From: Flavipsychrobacter sp.
GTDB lineage: Bacteria > Bacteroidota > Bacteroidia > Chitinophagales > Chitinophagaceae
Direction of reading: 5' to 3'
NCBI GenBank assembly: GCA_016786565.1
Contig: JAEUVY010000052.1
Span: forward strand, 1 to 56,918
DNA length: 56,918 nucleotides
The notes beneath the pieces were generated by a model that saw only the letters and a list, made by a program, of their open reading frames with translations, was not told where the DNA came from and ran no database searches. Both the position numbers and the translations under genes were made by a program. Shown here piece by piece: positions 42,172-49,624 of this stretch (position 1 is the first letter of the stretch; the number at the start of each line of letters is the position of its first letter).

Positions 42172-42179
42172 TATCTTTG
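42172..42179 (+). promoter_or_regulatory. -7 promoter box of the metal-uptake-like cluster
   Basis: TATCTTTG matches TAnnTTTG, 15 bases before the GTG at 42195. No convincing -33 box. It would serve the His-rich protein, the TonB receptor and perhaps the lipoprotein. No obvious Fur/Zur palindrome was found. Confidence 0.45.
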
Positions 42180-42194
42180 CATACTTATACATAG

Positions 42195-42533
42195 GTGAAA
42201 AAGCAGGTCGTTAAACTACTCGGTGTTTTCCTTTTCGTGGTATTCCTTGCGGGTATCATGCCGAAGGAGTATATCCATGAGGCATTCTTCGATCATGAGG
42301 ATGACATTCACCCAATTTACAAGAAGGGGGAGATGGTCATCACCAAGGCGCACAATCACTGCTCCTTCCTTAGTTTCGAGTTTGCCCCCTTTTTACCGGC
42401 TGAAGTAACTGTTTTTTCTTTCCACGAGAGTGCTGTTCATCACGAGCACTATTCTTCGTTTTACGTGTCCTATTGCCCGCCTGTGTCAGGTGTGCGTCTT
42501 TTGCGCGGACCGCCCGCATATGTTTCTATCTGA
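42195..42533 (+). CDS. Small His-rich exported protein upstream of a TonB receptor
   Basis: The 112-residue product starts at GTG (VKKQVVKLLG read as Met) and has one N-terminal hydrophobic segment, about residues 8-22, serving as signal or anchor. The rest is rich in His, Phe and Pro: IHEAFFDHEDDIHPIY, KAHNHCSF, SFHESAVHHEHYSSFYVSYCPP, and an end of RLLRGPPAYV. The His and two Cys could bind a transition metal. Short proteins that end in RGPP-like motifs stand before TonB receptors in metal-uptake loci of other bacteria. The function is inferred from this pattern and position only. Confidence 0.7.
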   Translation: MKKQVVKLLGVFLFVVFLAGIMPKEYIHEAFFDHEDDIHPIYKKGEMVITKAHNHCSFLSFEFAPFLPAEVTVFSFHESAVHHEHYSSFYVSYCPPVSGVRLLRGPPAYVSI

Positions 42534-42588
42534 TCAGATCGGCCATCTGGCCCTAAGGAAACATATTTTTCACTGAATTATTATTGTA

Positions 42589-44895
42589 ATGCGTAGCATG
42601 CTGTGCGTGCTGGCGTGTTTATGGTCGTGGAACGCGGATGCGCAATCTTGTTCTATTTCCATAAAGCTGTCGGTCGTAGAAACGCACAATTTCGAACCGG
42701 TATACCCGGCATTGGTACATATTGACCCCATTGATACGTCGCTGGAGACGGATGAGACCGGCACAGTGCAGCTAAGAAAGCTGTGTGCAGGCACCTATGT
42801 AGTGCGTGTTGTGGCTGCGGGATATACACCGCAGGTCGATACCCTGAGGATCACCGGCGACAAGACCTATCGCATCAAAGTAAGTCTGGCAGAACATGAG
42901 CTGTCTGAAGTGTCTATCAAGGACGAACGCAGGCATACTATCCGTCAGGTGCGCGAGCAGATGGATGAAGCCGCCCTGAAGGCTGCCAGCGGCAAAGGCC
43001 TTGCAGATATGCTGCAGGCTGTAAATGGTGTGAGTGTTCTCAGCAATGGTGCCACCATAGCCAAGCCGGTGATACATGGCATGCACAGTAACCGAATAGT
43101 GATGGTGAACAACGGAATTAAGCAGGAAGACCAGCAATGGGGTGGGGAACACGCGCCCAACATCGATCCAGCCATAGCCGGAAAGATCACTGTGGTGAAA
43201 GGCGCCGCAGGAGTGCGATATGGTACCGATGCTATTGGTGGCGTGGTCCTCGTAGAACCTTCGCCGCTGCGCAACAAGGCAGGTTGGGATGGTAGTGTGG
43301 ACCTGTCCGCTTTTTCCAATAACCGCATGGGCGTAGTGTCGGGTATGGTGCAGCACAACTTTAAGTCTGTTCCGGCTCTGGCGTTCAGAGTGCAAGGGTC
43401 TTACAAGCAAGGTGGCAACTATCGCATTCCCGGTCACTGGGTAGCCAATACGGGTGTTACCGAGGCCGATCTTTCATCGACAGTTGCCTACAGAAAACTG
43501 CACTATGGCGGCGAGGTTTATTACAGCCATTTCAGCACCGATCTCGGTGTTTATCGCGGCAGCCATACCGGTAATCAGGCTGATCTCGAGAATGCGATCA
43601 ATAGTCCGGTGCCTTTGGTGGAATCGGGATTTACCTACTCGCTGGATCGTCCGCGTCAGCACGTCACGCACGATCTGGCAAAGGCCAGTGCCTATGCGGA
43701 TACGCGAATGGGTATGTGGCACGTAGATTATGGTTTCCAGCGCAATTTTCGTCAGGAGTATGACGTGCTGCGCAAAGAGAATGGCAAAGCGCAATTGAAC
43801 CTTACGTTGAACACACATACGCTGAATGCGCATCTGGATCACAAACCCTTGCTGGGGCTGGAGGGACAGTTGGGTATAGATGGAACCTACCAGACCAACT
43901 ACTTCAGAGATGGTGATAGGTTATTCATCCCGCTCTACGATGCTGCCGGTGCCGGTAGTTACCTCATAGAGCGGCTGAAGCGTGATAAGTGGGATATTGA
44001 GGCAGGTTTGCGCTATGACTATAAATGGTATGGTGTGAAGAACCCCGAAGGGAATGACCAGCATCTGGTTTACTATTCATTCAACTATAGTAATGCCTCC
44101 GGTACAGTGGGTTTCCATAAGCAAAAGTCCGACAGGTTTGATTGGCAGTTGATCCTTGGTAACGCATGGCGTGCGCCACAGGCAAGCGAGCTCTTTAGTG
44201 CAGGCCTGCATCATGGTGCGGCACGCGTGGAGCTGGGTAATAAATTTCTGAGGCCGGAAAGGGCGTATAGCCTGAACGGTGAGGCTAAGTATGCAGCGGG
44301 GAAAAGTGTGCTGTTTGACCTGTCGCTATATAGTCAGCTCATCAATGATTTTATTTACCTGCAGCCCGGTGCCAACCTGCTGACGATAAGAGGGTACTTC
44401 AAAACCTTTAACTACACACAGACCAACGCATGGTTGAATGGTGCCGATTTCGCAGCTACGGCAAACATCACCGAGCGACTGACCACTACGCTAAAGGCTT
44501 CAATACTGAGGGCACTTGACCGTTCTAAGAACGACTGGCTGATCCTTATGCCTGCAGACAGGCTGAATGGAGAAGTACGCTATACGGTTTCGTTAAGCCC
44601 TACAGTGAAAGACTTTTATGTTGAGGCAAATGCGCGTTATGTCTTCCGCCAGACACGCATACCGGAAAATTTTGATCAGATAGATTACCCGCGTCCGCCG
44701 GCCGACTATTTTATTGCCGGTGCAGGCACGGGGTGTATTATTAAAACCGGAAAGCAGACCTTCCGTGTGAGTGCAACAGTAACCAATTTATTTAACGTGA
44801 AGTACCGCGACTACCTGGATGTATTCCGTTACTTCATAGATCAACCCGGAACCAATGTCGTTTTACGAATTGGAGTTCCCATCAATCAATCTTAA
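42589..44895 (+). CDS. TonB-dependent outer-membrane receptor
   Basis: The 768-residue protein has a signal peptide (MRSMLCVLACLWSWNADAQ), a carboxypeptidase-like regulatory domain (about 24-105), a plug (about 115-225: GLADMLQAVNGVSVLSNGATIAKPVIHGM…VVKGAAGVRYG) and a 22-strand-type barrel to the C-terminus. It is the CirA/FepA-type receptor, not a SusC. Loops such as NNGIKQEDQQWGGEHAPNIDPA are shared with receptors of zinc- or copper-linked loci in Bacteroidota. The His-rich gene before it and the lipoprotein gene after it point to metal uptake, but the substrate is not proven. Confidence 0.93.
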   Translation: MRSMLCVLACLWSWNADAQSCSISIKLSVVETHNFEPVYPALVHIDPIDTSLETDETGTVQLRKLCAGTYVVRVVAAGYTPQVDTLRITGDKTYRIKVSLAEHELSEVSIKDERRHTIRQVREQMDEAALKAASGKGLADMLQAVNGVSVLSNGATIAKPVIHGMHSNRIVMVNNGIKQEDQQWGGEHAPNIDPAIAGKITVVKGAAGVRYGTDAIGGVVLVEPSPLRNKAGWDGSVDLSAFSNNRMGVVSGMVQHNFKSVPALAFRVQGSYKQGGNYRIPGHWVANTGVTEADLSSTVAYRKLHYGGEVYYSHFSTDLGVYRGSHTGNQADLENAINSPVPLVESGFTYSLDRPRQHVTHDLAKASAYADTRMGMWHVDYGFQRNFRQEYDVLRKENGKAQLNLTLNTHTLNAHLDHKPLLGLEGQLGIDGTYQTNYFRDGDRLFIPLYDAAGAGSYLIERLKRDKWDIEAGLRYDYKWYGVKNPEGNDQHLVYYSFNYSNASGTVGFHKQKSDRFDWQLILGNAWRAPQASELFSAGLHHGAARVELGNKFLRPERAYSLNGEAKYAAGKSVLFDLSLYSQLINDFIYLQPGANLLTIRGYFKTFNYTQTNAWLNGADFAATANITERLTTTLKASILRALDRSKNDWLILMPADRLNGEVRYTVSLSPTVKDFYVEANARYVFRQTRIPENFDQIDYPRPPADYFIAGAGTGCIIKTGKQTFRVSATVTNLFNVKYRDYLDVFRYFIDQPGTNVVLRIGVPINQS

Positions 44896-44910
44896 AAAAA
44901 AAATCAAACA

Positions 44911-45480
44911 ATGAAAAAAATAGCATTAGTATCTGCAGTTTCAATTTTGGCAATAAGCATGACAATGACATCATGCAAAAAGAAGGAAGATCCCAAGCCC
45001 GATGAGCAGGAACTCATAACCACACTGAAATTGAGTGTATCCGGTAGCGGAGGGTTTGCTAAGACGTTTACTTATAAAGTCGAGAACGGCTTTGGCGGCA
45101 CTACGTCAGGAACTGTGCAGATAGACACCATCAAGTTGCCGGCAACACAGACCTATTCAATGACAGCCGAGGTGCTAAATGAGAAAGCAAGCCCTGTAGT
45201 AAATATTACAGACGAGGTGATTGCAGAAAAGGATGAACACTTGTTGTTGTACATTTCTACGCCATCATCAGGTGCGGGCTCATTAACGTTCTCAAACGGT
45301 AGCAAAGACAGTAAGAACCTGCCCTTCAATCAGACGATAACTGTGGCCAGCGGTGCTGCGGGCAGCGGTAAGTTGCAGGTGAACCTGATACACGCACCAT
45401 CAGACAAGACGGCTACCACCACCACAGGTGCAGGCGGTGAAACTGACGTAGAAGCGATCTTCCCTGTGCTGATACAATAG
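44911..45480 (+). CDS. Lipoprotein of the 'type 1 periplasmic binding fold' family
   Basis: The 189-residue product carries a lipoprotein signal with lipidated Cys22 (MTMTSCKKKEDPKP). The body matches a Bacteroidota family found directly after TonB receptors: EEQELITTLKL-like start, then YSMTAEVLNEKASPVVNITDEVIAEKDEH, then VNLIHAPSDKTA and a C-terminal GGETDVEA.F.V.IQ motif. It is probably exposed at the outer membrane and works with the receptor 15 bases upstream, perhaps capturing the substrate. The family is often labelled a type 1 periplasmic binding fold protein, with no experimental role known to me. Confidence 0.85.
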   Translation: MKKIALVSAVSILAISMTMTSCKKKEDPKPDEQELITTLKLSVSGSGGFAKTFTYKVENGFGGTTSGTVQIDTIKLPATQTYSMTAEVLNEKASPVVNITDEVIAEKDEHLLLYISTPSSGAGSLTFSNGSKDSKNLPFNQTITVASGAAGSGKLQVNLIHAPSDKTATTTTGAGGETDVEAIFPVLIQ

Positions 45481-45502
45481 TTAGCCGTAGAGCATTAGGG
45501 TG

Positions 45503-45530
45503 ACCCGATAGGGATCGGGTTGGTATTTTT
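45503..45530 (+). terminator. Probable Rho-independent terminator
   Basis: A 7-bp stem (ACCCGAT / ATCGGGT) with an AGGG loop and a following TGGTATTTTT. It begins 22 bases after the lipoprotein stop. Confidence 0.6.
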
Positions 45531-45648
45531 ACGTCTGTACGTTTCATTGCTTTCATGACACTTCTTCATACTGCTTTGAAGGTGCAGGCAGGTTATGAAA
45601 AGATCACTCACTTATTAAATCGGCTTGTGAGCCACAAAATCAACTTTT

Positions 45649-45975
45649 ATGAACAAATTCATCAGTACTTGTATTATATCCGCTTCTGTTGTTTTTTCTG
45701 TTTCAGTGAGCGGACAATCAATGAAGAGACCCCAGACATGGGAAATGAGTCCACGTAGTTTTAATTGGGAACGCTACGATTATTATTATGGTCCGGACGG
45801 ATACTATTCCCGGGTGAAGTCGGGTAAGGAAAAAGGAACGAACTGGGGTGACCTGAAGTATTATAAGGGCGCCCGGAAATCGCATTATCCCGTATTTAGA
45901 AAGGCGAAGTACACCGAAGACAGGAAGGGAAGGGGATTTCTTTATCCCGCTGATGCCACTCGGTCGAATGACTAA
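45649..45975 (+). CDS. Small secreted basic protein, unknown
   Basis: The 108-residue product has a signal peptide (MNKFISTCIISASVVFSVSVSGQS). The mature part is rich in Tyr, Arg, Lys and Gly: WERYDYYYGPDGYYSRVKSGKEKG, then DLKYYKGARKSHYPVFRKAKY. It is predicted basic and periplasmic or secreted. No family is recognised. A pair of hairpins follows the stop. It is separated from the TonB cluster by a terminator, so probably has its own promoter, though none was clear. Confidence 0.6.
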   Translation: MNKFISTCIISASVVFSVSVSGQSMKRPQTWEMSPRSFNWERYDYYYGPDGYYSRVKSGKEKGTNWGDLKYYKGARKSHYPVFRKAKYTEDRKGRGFLYPADATRSND

Positions 45976-46066
45976 ATGAAAGCCACCGGTATCAGCTACT
46001 TAAGGGTTGATCCGGTGGCGACCGTAAGTCGGTCAAAGTTTTCTTAGTTTCATGCTTTGTGCATGG

Positions 46067-46096
46067 GCCGGTCTGTTCTCAGACCGGCTTTTTTTG
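46067..46096 (+). terminator. Rho-independent terminator
   Basis: A perfect 9-bp stem (GCCGGTCTG / CAGACCGGC) with a TTCT loop and T7. A second hairpin, GCCACCGG / CCGGTGGC (45982-46019), lies just before it. Both follow the small secreted protein gene. Confidence 0.9.
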
Positions 46097-46165
46097 TGTA
46101 AGATAGTCAATCAGCTTGTGAAATGGTAGGTTAATACATGTTTGTTTCGTAACGGCAGCACACAA

Positions 46166-46198
46166 TAAAACAGGCACCGTGCGCGGGCGCCTGTTTGG
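46166..46198 (-). terminator. Possible terminator of carA (minus strand)
   Basis: An 8-bp stem (AAACAGGC / GCCTGTTT) around a GC-rich 13-base loop; read on the minus strand it is followed by TATTGTG with a short T-run. Weak but well placed, 38 bases after the carA stop. Confidence 0.5.
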
Positions 46199-46235
46199 TG
46201 ATGGCAGTAATATGATCTGTTAGAGATAGAAGTTC

Positions 46236-47348
46236 TTAATTGTTGTTTGCCTTGATGAGTTTCAGGAAGTCATCAAACAGGTAGCGCGAATCGTGCGGAC
46301 CCGGTGTTGCCTCAGGGTGGTACTGTACCGAGAATGCAGGCCTGTCGTTCATTTTGATGCCCTCAATAGATCCGTCATTCAGGTTGATGTGAGTAACGGT
46401 TACATTGGCGCAATTTTTCACCGCTTCTGGGTCCACACCAAAACCGTGGTTCTGTGTCGTGATCTCAGACAGATTGGTCTGCAGGTTCTTTACCGGATGG
46501 TTCAGCCCGCGATGGCCATGGTGCATCTTGAAGGTGCGGATACCATTGGCCAGTGCCAGCAACTGATGACCCAGACAAATACCGAAAACGGGTTTGTTGG
46601 TATCAAGGATGTCTTTAACTGTTTTAACTGCATAATCCATAGACGCAGGGTCGCCGGGGCCGTTGGATATGAAGTAGCCATGTGGCTGGAAAGCATTCAG
46701 TTCTTCAATTGACGTTTTTGCAGGGAACACTTTCAGGTACATGCCGCGCACCGCAAGGTTTTGCAGGATGTTGATCTTCACTCCGAAGTCAAGTACCGCT
46801 ACCCTGTAAGGGGAGTTAGGGTCGCCCACGTTGTACGCTTCCTTAGTAGATATTTGAGATGATAACTCAAGACCGGCCATATCAGGCACATTGGCCAGTG
46901 CGGCTTCAAGCGCCTCCTGACTTTCGTGTTCTGTAGAAATGACACAGTTCATGGCGCCCATACTACGAACATGCTGCACCAGCGCGCGGGTGTCCACGTC
47001 ATATATGGCAACAATGTTGTTTTTTATCAGGTAATTCTCCAGGCTGTCATCGGCTACCATACGTGAGTAACGGTTGGCGATGTTTTTGCAGATGAGACCG
47101 CTGATCTTTACGGATGAGCTTTCTACATCGTCATTTTTCACACCATAGTTGCCTATGTATGCAGTATTCATTATCAATACCTGTCCGGTGTATGAAGGGT
47201 CGGTGAACACCTCCTGGTAACCGGTCATACCGGTATTGAAACAGATCTCGCCACCGGCGGTTCCTTTGGCGCCAAAAGCCTTGCCTGCAAAGCGGGTGCC
47301 ATCCTGCAGAAGCAGCCAGGCCGGAGTATGTACGTGTGTAGTAGTCAT
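46236..47348 (-). CDS. carA: Carbamoyl-phosphate synthase small subunit
   Basis: CarA is the glutaminase half that supplies ammonia to CarB for carbamoyl phosphate, used in pyrimidine and arginine synthesis. In 370 residues the N-terminal domain has GEICFNTGMTGYQEVFTDPSY. The class I amidotransferase triad is Cys258 (FGICLGHQL), His344 and Glu346 (QYHPEATPGPHDS). carB is not adjacent, unlike in E. coli. A full promoter lies upstream at 47368-47399. Confidence 0.96.
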   Translation of the reverse strand: MTTTHVHTPAWLLLQDGTRFAGKAFGAKGTAGGEICFNTGMTGYQEVFTDPSYTGQVLIMNTAYIGNYGVKNDDVESSSVKISGLICKNIANRYSRMVADDSLENYLIKNNIVAIYDVDTRALVQHVRSMGAMNCVISTEHESQEALEAALANVPDMAGLELSSQISTKEAYNVGDPNSPYRVAVLDFGVKINILQNLAVRGMYLKVFPAKTSIEELNAFQPHGYFISNGPGDPASMDYAVKTVKDILDTNKPVFGICLGHQLLALANGIRTFKMHHGHRGLNHPVKNLQTNLSEITTQNHGFGVDPEAVKNCANVTVTHINLNDGSIEGIKMNDRPAFSVQYHPEATPGPHDSRYLFDDFLKLIKANNN

Positions 47349-47367
47349 TTTGAAAAAACAAATTGTG

Positions 47368-47399
47368 CAAAGGTAACGTTTAAACAGCCAACACGCAAA
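47368..47399 (-). promoter_or_regulatory. Full Bacteroidota promoter for carA (minus strand)
   Basis: On the minus strand TTTG (47399-47396), a 20-base spacer and TACCTTTG (47375-47368) match the consensus exactly. The -7 box ends 19 bases before the carA ATG. Confidence 0.87.
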
Positions 47400-47400
47400 A

Positions 47401-47436
47401 GAAAAAGAGCGAAAGACGGTAGATGTCTCTCGCTCT
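47401..47436 (-). terminator. Rho-independent terminator (minus strand)
   Basis: A 12-bp stem with one mismatch (AGAGCGAAAGAC / GTCTCTCGCTCT) is followed on the minus strand by TTTTTC. It ends the large T9SS gene and overlaps the -33 side of the carA promoter region. Confidence 0.75.
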
Positions 47437-47472
47437 GTGGATTACGTCAGAATATGTCTCTCGGATGGGTAA

Positions 47473-49464
47473 TTATTCATATTTCACCCATTTTTGTGTG
47501 GTGGTGCCGGTCTGCGTGCGGATGCACACTGTGTACATACCTGCAGGCAGCGTGCTCACATCTAGTTGGAATACGTTTTGACCTGCCATCAGATGTTTGG
47601 TGGCAGGGTAGAGTACAGATCCGTTTATGGATACAATGTAAATATCCGCTGTTTCTTCTGCTGCAACAGTCACCACAAGGTTCAGTTCGTTACGCACCGG
47701 GTTAGGGAATACCTCTGCCTTTACCGAAGAGCTGCTGTTTTGTACCAGCGTTGGGCTAGCTGGGAAGGTCACTGTAGCAGTGTCGGTGATGCCGATACCC
47801 AGATTGTAGTAAGAACCTGACGGCGTTGACTGCAGTTTTACAGGGCGAACCATGTAGTATTTGAGCCCATTGGTGCCCACAGTGTCGCTCCAGGATGTTC
47901 CGGTTACCAAAGGAGAGATCTTTGACCAATATCCGAATGCGCTATCTGCGCGGTACAGGTAGTAACCTATAACAGCAGCATCGGGCGATGCGGTCCATGT
48001 CAGATTAGCACCGTGGTCTGCCACAGGTGTCGCGTTCAGGTTAGATGCCTGTTTTATGTAATCGGTACGCAGGGTGAGGTCACCGAGCAGGGCTATGTGT
48101 ACACCGGCAGCCGCATAGTTGGCAGGGTAGTACAGCGATCCGCCATTGTTGTTGGTGAGCAATGCGCCATAACCAATATGTTCGCCCAGTGTCATGTGAT
48201 GGAGGAACCAGTTGGGGCGGCCTGCCCAGCATGCTGTAAGTGCCGGCGTATCTGCGCACAACGGCGCGCGAAGGAAGTTGTCGGTTGTGTTCCAGTCGCC
48301 GAAATAGCTGCCAAACATCACAGTAAAGATGCTATGCACGGCACCTGCACTGGCGAAGTTCCCTGTATTGCCAATGCCTCCCGCGCTGGTATAAGAACCT
48401 CCGCCGCAACCGTATGCCCATTGGTAAGAGGTGTCAGAAAGGGTAGATATGAACGGCTTGTTGAAGATGCTATCCCTTCCTACCATTGGCGTAAAGTTGC
48501 GCCACGCATTCGCCGCAAATGCCTCGCCGCTGAATGCACCGAAATTATCGCTAACCAGCGCTTTTTTACGCACAGCCAGAGAGTCCATTTTATAGCTATG
48601 GTCTTTGTTCAGGTAGCGGCGCATCATTTGCACTTCGGTTGCCGAAAATGCCGGCATATTGTTGAAGTCTATCCGGCTCACCTGCAGTTGGGCGTATGAC
48701 CCTAATGCTGATTGGTCCCACTTGCCGTCACCGGGTATGTTTCGGTTAGCAGCGGCAGATGCGGTGCTGTTGTTTACAGAGACATCTGTCCATGTGCCTG
48801 TAATGGAACCATAGTAAATATCGGCCGGCCATGCACCCAGATGGTCTGGGTGAGCGTCAGGGTTCAGTTCGCCGCTGTAGGGTACTGCAAGGTGCCCTAC
48901 AATAAGCACTGCTTTTACATTCGGAATATTGGTATAGTCGTTTCTGATTATGGTTTTGATCGCAGTGTCTTTCAGCGATCGGGAGATGTCGTGACGAATT
49001 ACCTGCCAACCGTCGCCGTTTATATCTCTGGCAAGGCGCGCCAGTTCGGTCGAGCAGGAATCGGTGAAGGTGCTGTCCACCAGCATGATGAGCGCACCAC
49101 GTACATGTATAGACGGAGCCTTGATACCTGCAAATATGTAGCCCGTAGGTGTAGCAGCCAATGTGGTGCCTGATGCTGCAACCATATATTCGTAGGCCGA
49201 ATCAACAATAACAGAATTATCAGTATAGCTGGTGTCTCCGGTAGTAATGGTGGATATAGCAGTACCCCATGTGGTTGCGGTTTTCGCCTTTTTGAAAACG
49301 TTGTACACCGGCGTGCCATATGGGATCTTTCGCCATTTCAGATTGATGGAGGGTGGACTTACTTGGGTTGTAGCACTGAGCTGAATGGCATAGTCCTGAG
49401 CTGTTTGTGCATGAGTAGCTGATAATGAACACATTATAGCTACTGCCGATAAGATACGTTTCAT
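47473..49464 (-). CDS. Secreted T9SS protein with gingipain-like (caspase-fold) domain
   Basis: The 663-residue product has a signal peptide (1-19), a fibronectin-III-like domain (about 25-112), a central domain (about 118-465), a second Fn3-like domain (about 475-570) and a T9SS type A sorting domain (about 585-663, VFPNPVRNELNLVV … PAGMYTVCIRTQTG). The central domain starts VRGALIMLVDSTFTDSCSTELARLARDINGDGW and continues PNVKAVLIVGHLAVPYSGEL and GAWPADIYYG, as in C25/gingipain-type caspase folds. Where those have a GHG-type His loop, this one has YGCGGGS (Cys353), and Cys403 and Cys412 follow. Protease activity is thus uncertain. It should be surface-bound or released. Confidence 0.85.
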   Translation of the reverse strand: MKRILSAVAIMCSLSATHAQTAQDYAIQLSATTQVSPPSINLKWRKIPYGTPVYNVFKKAKTATTWGTAISTITTGDTSYTDNSVIVDSAYEYMVAASGTTLAATPTGYIFAGIKAPSIHVRGALIMLVDSTFTDSCSTELARLARDINGDGWQVIRHDISRSLKDTAIKTIIRNDYTNIPNVKAVLIVGHLAVPYSGELNPDAHPDHLGAWPADIYYGSITGTWTDVSVNNSTASAAANRNIPGDGKWDQSALGSYAQLQVSRIDFNNMPAFSATEVQMMRRYLNKDHSYKMDSLAVRKKALVSDNFGAFSGEAFAANAWRNFTPMVGRDSIFNKPFISTLSDTSYQWAYGCGGGSYTSAGGIGNTGNFASAGAVHSIFTVMFGSYFGDWNTTDNFLRAPLCADTPALTACWAGRPNWFLHHMTLGEHIGYGALLTNNNGGSLYYPANYAAAGVHIALLGDLTLRTDYIKQASNLNATPVADHGANLTWTASPDAAVIGYYLYRADSAFGYWSKISPLVTGTSWSDTVGTNGLKYYMVRPVKLQSTPSGSYYNLGIGITDTATVTFPASPTLVQNSSSSVKAEVFPNPVRNELNLVVTVAAEETADIYIVSINGSVLYPATKHLMAGQNVFQLDVSTLPAGMYTVCIRTQTGTTTQKWVKYE

Positions 49465-49568
49465 TGTTTGGCTCTATATATATGGTACTAAGTTATGACT
49501 ATTATATCGTTAAGCAAACAATGGGAATTACGACCAGTTTTCTGCTTTCAGATCGTGTCTATTGATGA

Positions 49569-49605
49569 AATAAAAAGCCCCGCATACATACGCATGCGGG
49601 GCTTT
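49569..49605 (-). terminator. Rho-independent terminator of ileS-dksA (minus strand)
   Basis: A perfect 12-bp stem (AAAGCCCCGCAT / ATGCGGGGCTTT) with an 8-base loop. On the minus strand it runs into TTTTTA. It lies 20 bases after the DksA-family gene. Confidence 0.92.
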
Positions 49606-49624
49606 ACTAAAGTTGGTAATTCAA

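Noticed and set aside
45555..45758. 67-residue open frame overlapping the small secreted protein gene
   Set aside because: It lacks a signal or domain, and the overlapping frame at 45649 has a clear signal peptide.
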